Assembly: GCA_963710735.1 (NCBI GenBank)
Contig: CAVQBN010000006.1
Location: forward strand, 434,001 to 498,000
Length of the DNA: 64,000 nt
Source: FEN-1297 sp963710735
GTDB lineage: Bacteria > Bacteroidota > Ignavibacteria > Ignavibacteriales > Ignavibacteriaceae
Direction of reading: 5' to 3'
Under the pieces are notes generated by a model. That model searched no databases. It saw only the letters and a list, made by a program, of their open reading frames with translations, and was not told where the DNA came from. Made by a program: the position numbers and the translations under genes. Positions 46,082-55,952 of this stretch are shown piece after piece (position 1 is the first letter of the stretch; each line of letters starts with the position of its first letter).

Positions 46082-46606
46082 CTATTCATTGCTGTGCTCA
46101 CTATTATCCTCTCTCTTCAATAAAATGATTATAACCAGAGTAATTAGAGCAACTATCCAATATTTTATAGTTATTGAGATTATTGAATTAATGAATGAAC
46201 CGATTCTCAGTGTCCCTACACTTATGGAATAAATAACACCAAGCAGAATAAAGATGATGGAAATAAATAAAACTGCTTTATCATCTGTATTATCTAAAAA
46301 TAACATCCAGCTGCATATTCCAAGAATCAAAAGTGCTGAAGGAAAAATTAAACTCGATGAATTAAAAATGTCAAAGTTGCTTACAAGGAAAAATATTATT
46401 CCGATAAGAAATGCGGTTGTACCTATAAACAGTTGAAATCTTTTGTTATTTCCAAATGAAATATAAACCGAGCTAATTCCGTAAAATATAAGAGTGTAAG
46501 CTAAAAGTTCGTTATTATCCAGATAGATTAAACCAAATAATTTTAGAATCAGCGAAATAATCAAAAAAGCAAGAGCATAAATTAATATCGGCTGGAGTTT
46601 TATCAT
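46082..46606 (-). CDS. Integral membrane protein of unknown function
   Basis: The 174 residues form about six closely spaced hydrophobic helices (LIYALAFLIISLILKLFGLI, FLIGIIFFLVSNF, FPSALLILGICSWMLFL, AVLFISIIFILLGVIYSI, YWIVALITLVIIILL) with a short charged C-terminus. The pattern resembles the DUF5668/LiaI-LiaF-like small membrane proteins, but I cannot assign a family firmly. It converges with the anti-sigma gene with a 6-base gap. Confidence 0.7.
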   Translation of the reverse strand: MIKLQPILIYALAFLIISLILKLFGLIYLDNNELLAYTLIFYGISSVYISFGNNKRFQLFIGTTAFLIGIIFFLVSNFDIFNSSSLIFPSALLILGICSWMLFLDNTDDKAVLFISIIFILLGVIYSISVGTLRIGSFINSIISITIKYWIVALITLVIIILLKREDNSEHSNE

Positions 46607-46668
46607 TTTATAACTGCATTTCTTTTTAAAATTCGATAATTTATAATTTAGAGCTTAACAAAAAATAA

Positions 46669-47592
46669 TTACAATATTCGCTGCCCCATTATTGAAGCAA
46701 CAACATCTGTAGCAAAAACCGCACTTTTATTTTGAAAGTCCAGAATAGGATTGACCTCAGTAATTTCCAGTGAAGAGATACATCCGCAATCAGCAATCGA
46801 CTCCATTAACAAATGAGTTTCTCTATAACTTAATCCGCCGGAAACCGGTGTTCCAACCCCGGGAGCAACAGAAGGATCAACACTATCCAGATCAAAGCTG
46901 ACATGAATATGATCCACTTTTTCTTTGAACTGCTTTAATACTCTCGAAATAACACGATGAATTCCTAACTTATCAATATCAGTCATTGTATATACGGTTG
47001 GATTTATATGCTTAATATTTAATTTCTCAAGTGCATCAATACTGCGTATACCGATTAAAGCACAATTTTCGGGTAAAACCTTTGGAGAAAAGCCATTTAA
47101 ATTAACCAGTTTTTCATTTCCAATTCCTAAAGCTACGGAAAGCGGCATTCCGTGAATGTTTCCCGATGGAGAAGATTCTTCAGTATTCATATCTGCATGC
47201 GCATCAATCCAAATAACACCAAATTTCAGCCCTTTCTTTTTGCAATAAGAAGAAATTCCTGCAATACTTCCGACTGCCATAGAATGATCACCGCCAATAC
47301 AAAGTGGAAATTGTCCTTTTTCTAAAACCTTTTCAACTTTATTTGCAAGAGTATTGGAAGTCCTTAATATTTCATTTAAATATTTTAATTTCGGATTAGT
47401 AACTTTTTGTCTTTCCATTATTTGAATAAAAATATCGCCGCTGTCGATAACTTTATATCCTAACTTTTCAAGTTTTTCTTTAAGCCCCGCAATTCGCAAA
47501 GCTGATGGGCCCATATCAACTCCCCTTCTGCCGGCACCTAAATCCATTGGAAAACCGATAATATTCACAATTTTCTGTTCTTTATTCTTCAT
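46669..47592 (-). CDS. rocF: Arginase
   Basis: Arginase hydrolyses arginine to ornithine and urea with two Mn ions. The ligands lie in GGDHSMAVGS, IDAHADMNTE and SFDLDSVDPSVAPG; the substrate loop NIHGMPLSVALG and the C-terminal LEITEVNPILD are also present. The 307-residue length fits true arginases rather than agmatinases, and GxRRGVDMGPSALR at the N-terminus is the arginase form. No urease or ornithine genes are adjacent, so it may serve nitrogen recycling or polyamine supply. Confidence 0.92.
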   Translation of the reverse strand: MKNKEQKIVNIIGFPMDLGAGRRGVDMGPSALRIAGLKEKLEKLGYKVIDSGDIFIQIMERQKVTNPKLKYLNEILRTSNTLANKVEKVLEKGQFPLCIGGDHSMAVGSIAGISSYCKKKGLKFGVIWIDAHADMNTEESSPSGNIHGMPLSVALGIGNEKLVNLNGFSPKVLPENCALIGIRSIDALEKLNIKHINPTVYTMTDIDKLGIHRVISRVLKQFKEKVDHIHVSFDLDSVDPSVAPGVGTPVSGGLSYRETHLLMESIADCGCISSLEITEVNPILDFQNKSAVFATDVVASIMGQRIL

Positions 47593-47775
47593 GATAAATT
47601 ATATATTGATATAAGTAAAATTTTAAGATGATTTATGCCAAATTAAATACATTATTCCAAATATCCGAATAACAATAATATTGGTCTTACATTTAATAGC
47701 TGTTAATTCTTATATTTTACTTAAAGATATAAAATATTTTTACAAATTTCGTATAATTTAATAGAATAATATATA

Positions 47776-49128
47776 ATGATAAACACAACTAAAGAACCCA
47801 ATATTAACGTTGGAATTTTAACGGAAAAACGAATTAATTTTGAACTGCATGGAGATTTCAAGACCTTGGGGATGAAGCAGACTTTCAGCGGCCAATATAC
47901 TGCTGAGCTAATTAATAATAGAATAATCTGTAAAAGAGGTAATGAGAAAATCGAAATATCTGATGAAATTATTTTTGTGCCGCAAGACCCAACCATAGAA
48001 TCCTTTTTATTAAAAGATGTCACAATCGGAGTAAAATTCCATTGGGAAAGAAAAGAAAAACAACGGTTTACAGGATCTTTAAAACTATTAAAAAACAACG
48101 GCAAGATTTCAGCAATAAATATTCTGCCTATAGAACATTATTTAGTTAGTGTTATCTCTTCTGAAATGAGCGCAAAAAGCTCTCTTCAGCTTCTTAAAGC
48201 ACATGCAATTATTTCCCGAAGCTGGTTATTATCTCAAATCGAAAAATCAAAAGAATTTAAATCCGGCAAATCTCATATTTTATCGGATACTCTAAATGAA
48301 ACCGAACATATTAGATGGTATGACAGAGAAGATCATACTTTATTTGATGTTTGTGCTGACGACCATTGCCAGCGTTACCAGGGTGTGACCAAAGTTTTTA
48401 CGGAAGGTGCTCGCCAGGCGGTAAAACAGACGGCAGGAGTTGTATTAACGAGTGATAATAAAATTTGCGATACACGTTACTCAAAATCATGCGGCGGAAT
48501 TTCAGAATCATTTGAAAATGTATGGGAACCAGTTAAGTATAGTTATTTATCTTCGATAATAGATTATAAATTTGAACCTGATAGTTATAATATAGATTTT
48601 TCAATTGAATCAAATGCTCGTAAATGGATTACAAGCAATCCCCCGGCATTCTGTAACACACATGATAAAAGAATTCTTTCTCAAGTACTTTTAGAATATG
48701 ACCAGGAAACAACTGATTTTTATCGATGGAAAATAGAGTATACTCAAAAAGAGCTTTCTGATCTTATTTTAAAAAATACCGGAATCGATTATGGAAATAT
48801 TAAGGATTTGGTTCCGGTTGAAAGAGGAGTTTCTGCCCGATTAATCAAATTAAAAATAATCGGGACTAAAAAGACATTGACAATTGGAAAAGAGCTTGAG
48901 ATAAGAAGGACACTTTCAACCAGTCACCTTTATAGCTCAGCATTTGTGGTTGATAAAGAAGATATACAAAATGGAATTCCGCAAAAGTTTATTTTAACCG
49001 GAGCCGGATGGGGACACGGCGTAGGCCTTTGCCAGATAGGAGCAGCAGTTATGGCTGCAAAAGGCTATCAGTTTGATGAAATATTAGTTCACTATTTTCA
49101 AAACGCCAAGCTTAAAAAAATATATTGA
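47776..49128 (+). CDS. SpoIID/LytB-domain protein
   Basis: The Stage II sporulation D/LytB domain is a peptidoglycan lytic transglycosylase or amidase enhancer. Signatures are YLVSVISSEMSAKSSLQLLK with catalytic Glu, AHAIISRSWLL, YSKSCGGISESFENVW and GAGWGHGVGLCQIGAAVMA. There is no signal peptide (it begins MINTTKEPNINVGILTEKR), unlike Bacillus SpoIID, so the location is unclear. A GT4 gene follows after 10 bases, and GT2 and DUF4922 genes come next, suggesting a shared role in handling wall or surface glycans. Confidence 0.88.
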   Translation: MINTTKEPNINVGILTEKRINFELHGDFKTLGMKQTFSGQYTAELINNRIICKRGNEKIEISDEIIFVPQDPTIESFLLKDVTIGVKFHWERKEKQRFTGSLKLLKNNGKISAINILPIEHYLVSVISSEMSAKSSLQLLKAHAIISRSWLLSQIEKSKEFKSGKSHILSDTLNETEHIRWYDREDHTLFDVCADDHCQRYQGVTKVFTEGARQAVKQTAGVVLTSDNKICDTRYSKSCGGISESFENVWEPVKYSYLSSIIDYKFEPDSYNIDFSIESNARKWITSNPPAFCNTHDKRILSQVLLEYDQETTDFYRWKIEYTQKELSDLILKNTGIDYGNIKDLVPVERGVSARLIKLKIIGTKKTLTIGKELEIRRTLSTSHLYSSAFVVDKEDIQNGIPQKFILTGAGWGHGVGLCQIGAAVMAAKGYQFDEILVHYFQNAKLKKIY

Positions 49129-49138
49129 TTCTTAGTTT

Positions 49139-50257
49139 ATGAAAATTCTATACTCATGTCTTTCGAAAAGCTGGGGCGGTATGGAAATGTTTACACTTAC
49201 AGCCGTAAAACAGCTGCTTAACCGAAATATTAAAGTCGAACTTATCTGTATTGCCGAATCAAGACTTCATATTGAAGCATCTAACATCGGATTAATTATT
49301 CACCCGTTAAAAGCTTCAGGATATTTTCACCCGTTCAGCATTATAAAATTGGGAAACATAATTCGAAAAGGTAATTTTGATATTATTCATACTCAAGCCT
49401 CAAAAGATTTATGGCTGCTTGTTCCAGCGTTAAGATTAATTAAAGACACTACTCCTCTCATAATGACTAAACAAGTCGGCTCAGCAATTATTAAAAAAGA
49501 TAAATTTCATAAATGGATATACAGCCGTTTAACTTATGCACTTGCCATTAGTAAAGTTATTAAAAAAAACTTAATCGATACATGCCCAATCCCGGATAAC
49601 AAAATATTGCTTCTGCATAATGCGGTTGATACTCAAAAGTTTAATCCTGAAAAAGTAGACAGCAAAAAAGTAAAGCAAGAATTTGGACTTGGCAATAAAG
49701 ACATAGCCATTGGAATGCTTGCTAGAATAAGCCCGGGAAAAGGACATGAAGAATTCCTGCATGCAGCATCTGAATTAAACAAAAGGCATAAAAACTTAAA
49801 ATTCCTTATTGTTGGGGAAGCCAGCCGGGGAGAGGATAAATATGCTGATTCCATAAAACAATCAGCAAAAGAATTTAATCTTAATAATTTGATTTTTACC
49901 GGATTTAGGAGCGATACTCCCGAAGTCTTAAAAGCTATGGAAATTTTTGTATTTCCTTCTCACGGAGAAGCATTTGGTATTGCTTTAGTTGAAGCAATGG
50001 CAATGGGGCTGCCCTCAGTTTGTTCCAACTCGGATGGAGTGTTAGATATCGCGGTTGATAATGAGACTTCATTTTTATTTGAAAGTAAAAATTGGGAAGA
50101 CCTCACTAGAAAACTTGAATCCTTAATCAATTCTTCGGAAACACGAATACAATTCGGTAAGGCAGCAAGAAAAAGAGCTGTAGAAAATTTTGATATTGAT
50201 TTTTTAACCGACAAAGTATTAGAAATATATCACCTTGCAATAAAAAGAAAACAATAA
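49139..50257 (+). CDS. Glycosyltransferase family 4
   Basis: This is a GT-B fold retaining transferase of 372 residues. The N-terminal acceptor domain starts KILYSCLSKSWGGMEMFTL with a glycine-rich loop. The donor domain has IGMLARISPGKGHEEFLHA, FTGFRSDTPEVLKAMEIFVF and HGEAFGIALVEAMAMGLPSV, the EX7E motif typical of GT4. The donor and acceptor sugars cannot be read from sequence. It is tightly linked to the SpoIID-like gene and shares its operon. Confidence 0.92.
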   Translation: MKILYSCLSKSWGGMEMFTLTAVKQLLNRNIKVELICIAESRLHIEASNIGLIIHPLKASGYFHPFSIIKLGNIIRKGNFDIIHTQASKDLWLLVPALRLIKDTTPLIMTKQVGSAIIKKDKFHKWIYSRLTYALAISKVIKKNLIDTCPIPDNKILLLHNAVDTQKFNPEKVDSKKVKQEFGLGNKDIAIGMLARISPGKGHEEFLHAASELNKRHKNLKFLIVGEASRGEDKYADSIKQSAKEFNLNNLIFTGFRSDTPEVLKAMEIFVFPSHGEAFGIALVEAMAMGLPSVCSNSDGVLDIAVDNETSFLFESKNWEDLTRKLESLINSSETRIQFGKAARKRAVENFDIDFLTDKVLEIYHLAIKRKQ

Positions 50258-50428
50258 CCTATTATAGATTATATTTTCTTCTTCTGCTTTTAAAACCAGA
50301 TAAAAATATTTATAAAATTGATAAAAATTATTTTTTAAATTTAAATTAGTTCTGTTTTTATTTGCTTTGTATCTTCCTCCGTTAATAATTAACTTTAAAT
50401 TATAAATAAAAATTAAAGTGGAATTCTA

Positions 50429-51898
50429 ATGAACAAAAAAATTACCGCTTTCTTACCTTACAGCGGGAATAATTTTACAGCAGAAACAGTTAATGAACTA
50501 ATTACAACAGGATTTGCTGATAAAATCTATCTTTTAACCCAATCGAATGTTGGAGATCATTTAGATAATTGCGAAATATTAAAAATAAGTAACTTGTTCA
50601 GTAGTGAAACAATTGATTTAATTAATAAAAAGACATCTGCAGATTATGCTTTGTTCTTAACTCAGGATACAAAAATTAATTTAGGACAATTTGCGTTAGA
50701 AAGATTTATCGATGTAGCAGAAACAACCGGAGCCGGCCTAATTTATTCTGATTACTACGAAGTTAAAAATGAAGAACGAAGCAGCCATCCGGTAATTGAT
50801 TATCAATTAGGTAGTATTAGAGATGATTTTAATTTTGGACCTGTTATTATCATAAAGAAAGAAGCACTCGATCGAGGGATAAAAGGAAATATAACCAAAT
50901 ATCAATTTGCAGGTTTTTATTCTTTTAGACTGCAAATCTCAAAAAATTATCCTTTTATCAGAATACCGGAATACCTTTATACAACGGTAATATCGGACAT
51001 TAGAAAATCAGGCGAGAAGCTATTTGATTATGTAAATCCGCGAAATAGAGAAGTTCAAATCGAAATGGAAAAAGCAGCCACGGAACATCTAAAAGAAATT
51101 GGGGCCTATTTAACTCCGCAATTTAAGCAAATTAATTTGAACAAAGGCAGTTTTGAAAATGAAGCCTCAGTAATAATCCCGGTTAAGAACAGAGTAAAGA
51201 CAATTAGTGATGCGGTTGAATCTGTTCTTAAACAAAAAACAAATTTTCCTTTTAATTTAATTGTTGTTGATAATCATTCAACAGACGGAACAACTGACAT
51301 ATTAAAAGAATTTGCTAAAAAAGATAAACGTGTTATACATATTATTCCGGAGAGATTTGACCTGGGAATCGGCGGTTGCTGGAATGAAGCTGTCCATCAT
51401 AATAATTGCGGGAGATTTGGAGTTCAATTGGACAGTGATGATATTTATTTTGATGAAAATACATTGCAAAAAGTCGTTGACCTTTTTAAGAAAGAAAAAT
51501 GTGCAATGGTTGTCGGGACCTACAAATTAACTGACTTTAACCTGAATGATATTCCGCCGGGAATTATCGATCACAAAGAATGGACCCCTGACAACGGGCG
51601 GAATAATGCATTAAGAATAAATGGGCTGGGCGCACCACGTGCCTTTTTTATACCTCTCTTAAGAAAAATCAAAATCCCCAACGTAAGTTACGGAGAGGAT
51701 TACGCCCTTGGGTTAGCAATTTCACGTCAACACCAAATTGGACGAATTTATGATACGCTCTATGTATGCCGCAGATGGGAAGGAAACACCGATGCAGCAT
51801 TACCAATAGAAAAACAAAATATTAATAATTTATATAAGGATAGATTAAGAACTTTTGAAATTTTAGCAAGACAAAAATTTAATTCTGCTAAAAGTTGA
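50429..51898 (+). CDS. Two-part glycosyltransferase family 2 protein
   Basis: The C-terminal two thirds (about 240-480) is a GT-A family 2 transferase: ASVIIPVKNRVKTISDAVES, LIVVDNHSTDGTTDILKEF, and the metal-binding QLDSDDIYFD (DxD). The first 230 residues look like a second, degenerate GT2-like domain (AFLPYSGNNFTAETVNELIT, TSADYALFLTQDTKINLG). The 489-residue, two-domain form is unusual. It is separated from the GT4 gene by about 170 AT-rich bases and is closed by a terminator. Confidence 0.85.
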   Translation: MNKKITAFLPYSGNNFTAETVNELITTGFADKIYLLTQSNVGDHLDNCEILKISNLFSSETIDLINKKTSADYALFLTQDTKINLGQFALERFIDVAETTGAGLIYSDYYEVKNEERSSHPVIDYQLGSIRDDFNFGPVIIIKKEALDRGIKGNITKYQFAGFYSFRLQISKNYPFIRIPEYLYTTVISDIRKSGEKLFDYVNPRNREVQIEMEKAATEHLKEIGAYLTPQFKQINLNKGSFENEASVIIPVKNRVKTISDAVESVLKQKTNFPFNLIVVDNHSTDGTTDILKEFAKKDKRVIHIIPERFDLGIGGCWNEAVHHNNCGRFGVQLDSDDIYFDENTLQKVVDLFKKEKCAMVVGTYKLTDFNLNDIPPGIIDHKEWTPDNGRNNALRINGLGAPRAFFIPLLRKIKIPNVSYGEDYALGLAISRQHQIGRIYDTLYVCRRWEGNTDAALPIEKQNINNLYKDRLRTFEILARQKFNSAKS

Positions 51899-51942
51899 AA
51901 ATGGAAGATAACAGAGCGTAAATAAGTTACACTTTTAAATAC

Positions 51943-51966
51943 ACCCGGCTTTAAAACCGGGTTTTC
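51943..51966 (+). terminator. Terminator after the GT2 gene
   Basis: ACCCGG (51943-51948) pairs with CCGGGT (51957-51962) around an eight-base loop, followed by TTTCTAATT. It lies about 45 bases after the GT2 stop. Confidence 0.7.
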
Positions 51967-52035
51967 TAATTCAAAAGACAATCCCATTTCAAAATTTTAA
52001 ATCATAAAATTTAGATACTGAAAGAATTTTTTAAG

Positions 52036-53076
52036 ATGGCTCAAGTAAACAAAAAATTAATTGAAAATATTTTATATGATGATGAAAAAGCAGAAGCTTT
52101 TATTCGCAAAAATGATTACGGAAATGCGGCAAAAGTATTGTTGGAATCGCAAAAGAAAGAATGGCCGCAGCTTGCTGCCGGATATCAGTCGCTCGATTCA
52201 ATTCAAGTAAAAGCATTTGATTTTAACGGCTTCAAAATTAAAGTTCAGTTTAACCCCGGAAGGATAATTTCCAGTTCCGCAAAAGTTGATGCAAAATCTA
52301 TTAATAATAGAAAATGTTTTTTGTGTTATGAAAATTTGCCCGCAGAACAAAAGGGCATTCTTTATGAGCATGAGTATCTTATTCTTTGCAATCCTTTCCC
52401 GATTTTCCCGGAGCATTTTACTCTTCCGAATATTAACCATTTTGCACAGAGCATAAAAGAATCTTTTAGTAAGCTCCTCTCCTTTAGTAAGGATATGTCG
52501 CAGCATTATACTATTTTTTATAACGGTCCCAAATGCGGCGCTTCGGCACCGGATCATCTTCACTTCCAGGCGGGTAATAAATATTTTATGCCGATCGACG
52601 AAGAATTTAATAGCCTAAAAGATAAATATGGTGAGGTATTAATACAGAATGATAAATTAACAGTCAGCGGAATCGATGATGGATTAAGAAAATATATTTC
52701 ATTTGAGGGTCATTCTGAGAAAGCCTTAATAAATTCTTTTAATATATTTTATGATAGCTATTCTTCACTTGCTAAAAATAATGATGAGCCAATGATGAAT
52801 ATTCTTTCCTCTTATCAGCAAGAATCCGGATGGAGAGTAATTATTTTTCTGAGAAACAAACACCGATCTTCACATTATTTTGAAGAAGGTGAGAATAATA
52901 TTCTAATAAGCCCTGCCGCAGTTGATATCGGAGGTGTATGCATTACACCATTAGAAAAAGATTTTAAGAAAATCACCAAAGCACTTCTTCAAGACATATT
53001 TCGTGAAATAATAATTGGGAAAGAATATTTTGATTTTATTAAAGCTTCACTTAAGAAAAAAATTATCCAGCTATGA
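52036..53076 (+). CDS. DUF4922 HIT-like protein (GalT/GDP-hexose phosphorylase-like)
   Basis: The 346-residue protein has the HIT-superfamily nucleotidyl-transfer motif PDHLHFQAG, with His174, His176 and Gln178. It also has PFPIFPEHFTLPNINH, which mirrors the GalT region 'FP.FP.H', and a CFLC pair at 94-97 that may bind metal. I infer transfer or phosphorolysis on a nucleotide sugar, as in plant GDP-L-galactose phosphorylase, but the substrate is unknown. Bacteroidota relatives often neighbour SpoIID/LytB and glycosyltransferase genes, as here. Confidence 0.82.
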   Translation: MAQVNKKLIENILYDDEKAEAFIRKNDYGNAAKVLLESQKKEWPQLAAGYQSLDSIQVKAFDFNGFKIKVQFNPGRIISSSAKVDAKSINNRKCFLCYENLPAEQKGILYEHEYLILCNPFPIFPEHFTLPNINHFAQSIKESFSKLLSFSKDMSQHYTIFYNGPKCGASAPDHLHFQAGNKYFMPIDEEFNSLKDKYGEVLIQNDKLTVSGIDDGLRKYISFEGHSEKALINSFNIFYDSYSSLAKNNDEPMMNILSSYQQESGWRVIIFLRNKHRSSHYFEEGENNILISPAAVDIGGVCITPLEKDFKKITKALLQDIFREIIIGKEYFDFIKASLKKKIIQL

Positions 53077-53192
53077 TATTATTTCAATTTGATTTATGAG
53101 GAAAATTTTAAAAGAAAAGTTGAATAATTTTCTAATATTTATCTTTTTACCTACCGTAAATTAATCAAACCACCAGCCAGCGTTAATAATTT

Positions 53193-54347
53193 TTACCCCT
53201 TGCTCATAAGATCAGCCAGAAAATTCAAGTTCCTAGAATTAGAGTTAGATATAATAATCTTAATTATTGCAGTTAAAGGAACCGCTAAAAGCATCCCGAT
53301 AATTCCCCAGATATAACCCCAAATGAGAACCGCCAGTAGTATCAACAAAGGATTTAAATTTAATCTTTTACCGACAAGACTGGTTTCAAGGATATTGAAA
53401 AATAACGTCTGAATAGCTATTAAAATTAATGCAACAATTAATGCAAATGTAAACGATTCATACTCAAGCAGGGCCATTGTTACAGGTAAGACTAAAGAAA
53501 TTGCCGAACCGATTGTTGGAATAAAATTAAAAATGAAAACGAACAGGCCCCAGATAATCGGAAAATCCACTCCCAATATGGCAAGAAATACAGCTACAAT
53601 GACACCGGCAGTAAGATTTATTAAAATCTTAAGAATAATATATCGTTGTATCTGTTCGGTAATGGCTTTAAAAGTGTTTGCAAGTTTCTCTTCTTTTGTT
53701 TGACGCTCAATACTTAATGTATCCTTTAGCGAAGGTGTTATCTCTGTCTTTAATTTCTCAGCAGAAGTCATGTATTTTTTCTTCACCTTTTTCAATTCGG
53801 GTTTAACTCTCTTGAAGACGAATCTGTCTTTTATAGCTTCGTATATGGTATTATGTCCGGTCATTACGAAAATGAAAAAGAATAAAATAAATAGTGCATT
53901 CCCGATAAGAGCAAAAGTAGAGTTAAAAATACCGCCAGCCAGCTGCTGATAATTAATTTTTGAAATAATTCTTTCAATTGAAAAATACCTAAAAAACGGA
54001 TCTCTTATACGTAATGAAACTGCAGTGCTCGATACAATATGATCAAGTTTATTAAAATATTCCGGAATCTGCTGGCCAAATTTTACAAAAGCACCTATAA
54101 TGAATGAAGAAACACCCCACAAAATAAAAGCCATAATAAGAAGGTCTATAATTACCAAAGAAAACAGAGGGAATTTACTTTTTGTAAGTAAAGTATTTAA
54201 AGGAGAAAAGAGGAAGAATAAAAAATAAGCAATTACAAATGGTATAAATATATGGCTTAATTCCTTAAGCACTATAGCAATGATAGTTAAACCAATTACA
54301 GAAATAAAAAATTTTGTTGCTGAATCAAGCCGAATTCTTTTTGCCAT
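53193..54347 (-). CDS. AI-2E family (PerM) transporter
   Basis: The PerM/TqsA family comprises membrane proteins with eight TM helices, described as exporters of autoinducer-2 or as Na+/H+ antiporters. Typical segments are FVIAYFLFFLFSPLNTLL, WGLFVFIFNFIPTIGSAISL and LLILLAVLIWGYIWGIIGML, and the protein ends with PLTAIIKIII. A cytosolic loop of about 60 charged residues (about 180-240) is long for the family. A TTG at 54359 extends the frame; ATG at 54347 is more likely. Confidence 0.88.
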   Translation of the reverse strand: MAKRIRLDSATKFFISVIGLTIIAIVLKELSHIFIPFVIAYFLFFLFSPLNTLLTKSKFPLFSLVIIDLLIMAFILWGVSSFIIGAFVKFGQQIPEYFNKLDHIVSSTAVSLRIRDPFFRYFSIERIISKINYQQLAGGIFNSTFALIGNALFILFFFIFVMTGHNTIYEAIKDRFVFKRVKPELKKVKKKYMTSAEKLKTEITPSLKDTLSIERQTKEEKLANTFKAITEQIQRYIILKILINLTAGVIVAVFLAILGVDFPIIWGLFVFIFNFIPTIGSAISLVLPVTMALLEYESFTFALIVALILIAIQTLFFNILETSLVGKRLNLNPLLILLAVLIWGYIWGIIGMLLAVPLTAIIKIIISNSNSRNLNFLADLMSKG

Positions 54348-54483
54348 TTCAACTACCAATAGAATTTGAACTTAATTATTTAATTTTGATCTAATAATTC
54401 TTTTGGACCAAATTTATAACTTAATACTATAAATGAACAATTCTGATAAGGTTAACTAAGTCCTATGCTGTCAAAAAGAAAAC

Positions 54484-55830
54484 TTATAACGTTGAGTTTA
54501 CTAACCCCGAAGGAGTTTGCGGACTTGTTAATATATATTTAAACAAGTCCCATCTTTTTTCAGGATGATTTTCCGTTCCGCCATTTTTCTCAACATAGTT
54601 CTTAATAATCTCCTCGCCCAAGTTATAATTTATTACATAACTCCGATATTTTTCAATAAATTTTATTCTCTGTTCTGCTCTCTTAGGCGACATTAAACTA
54701 TATTTCTCTAACCAGTTTAGTGCTTCTTTTTTATCCCATTTATTATCCAATAAATTTCTTGCCGCTTCATTCCCTGCAAAACTTAATTCATGCAATAAGC
54801 TTTGTACTTCTTCATACTTTTCAGCTTTGGATGTATCCAGGCCGGCTAATGAAAATAGTATATTTTTTTCAAATTCAATTTTCTCCCTTCCAGGGAAAAT
54901 CATATGAATTCCAAAATTTGCTGTACCTTCGGCAATTAGAGATTGAGGGCTGTTCAAGGGATAAACCGTATACTCCATCCATTTTTTTTGTTTTACTAAT
55001 TTTTCCTCAAGCAAAGTATTATAAACATGATGTCCAGGGTATCCTTCATGTGCAGCAAGATCTATTGCACGATCAATATAAATTGGAAGGTCTGTGTTTA
55101 CCTGGATAATGCTGAAATAATTTCCTTTATACCAATTATATGCACTCCATGGTTTATTTGTTACATATTCAACTTTAAAATCTTCGCCCTGCGGAAGGTT
55201 AATATGTTCTAATGTTCTTTTTCTACATTCTTTAATTGCCGCTTCAAAGACATTGTTCAATTTATCCCTTGGAATTATAAAATTTTTATTGTAATCATCT
55301 AACCGGGCCGAGATATCTCCTTTCCCGGGTAAAATTTTATTCAGCTTGTCTAGAATTTTTTGAAAATGCTCTTTATCGTATGAAGGTGCAACCGCATCAT
55401 ATAATGCTTTACTCTCCTGATCAAAGGATAATGAACCGCCTTCAAGGATGAATATTTCTGTTTTAACAGCTAAAAGCTGCTTGTATAAAAATCTATATCT
55501 CAATGTTTCCAATTTATCAGCTTTATCATTTTTTAAAGCATCAAGATTGTTAAGCAGACTATCTGTTTCGGCACTACATTGTTTAAGTAATTTACTTGAA
55601 TCAGCAGCTGTATTTAATTTATCTTTGGAATACCAATCAGCCGGACCGTAGTAAGCATCCACATAATTATTATCTAATTGACCGACTCTTAATACAAGTT
55701 TAACATAATTTTCCGCTATATTATTCATTTTAGCATCCAGTTTATTACTAAAATTATTTTGATTTTTATTTTCACAAGATGCAAAGAGTATTGCTATTAA
55801 AAGAAAAAAGAAGCTTCTGCGAATTATCAT
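54484..55830 (-). CDS. DUF885 lipoprotein, putative metallopeptidase
   Basis: A lipobox at FFLLIAILFASC predicts a lipid anchor. The hallmark AAHEGYPGHHVYNTL is an HExxxH-like zinc site of DUF885, distantly related to M1/M2/M3-type gluzincins. The family's substrate is unknown, but oligopeptidase activity is plausible. The 448 residues are shorter than the roughly 600 common for DUF885. It is the only gene on its transcript as far as spacing shows. Confidence 0.82.
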   Translation of the reverse strand: MIIRRSFFFLLIAILFASCENKNQNNFSNKLDAKMNNIAENYVKLVLRVGQLDNNYVDAYYGPADWYSKDKLNTAADSSKLLKQCSAETDSLLNNLDALKNDKADKLETLRYRFLYKQLLAVKTEIFILEGGSLSFDQESKALYDAVAPSYDKEHFQKILDKLNKILPGKGDISARLDDYNKNFIIPRDKLNNVFEAAIKECRKRTLEHINLPQGEDFKVEYVTNKPWSAYNWYKGNYFSIIQVNTDLPIYIDRAIDLAAHEGYPGHHVYNTLLEEKLVKQKKWMEYTVYPLNSPQSLIAEGTANFGIHMIFPGREKIEFEKNILFSLAGLDTSKAEKYEEVQSLLHELSFAGNEAARNLLDNKWDKKEALNWLEKYSLMSPKRAEQRIKFIEKYRSYVINYNLGEEIIKNYVEKNGGTENHPEKRWDLFKYILTSPQTPSGLVNSTL

Positions 55831-55952
55831 TTATAACCTTTTATAAAATTGATTAACTACTAATGCTGTTTTAAAAACCTTATCTAAATTATATTTCTTA
55901 AACCGGATAAATCACAATAAATTGCACAATAATTATTTAGGTATGGTTAATA

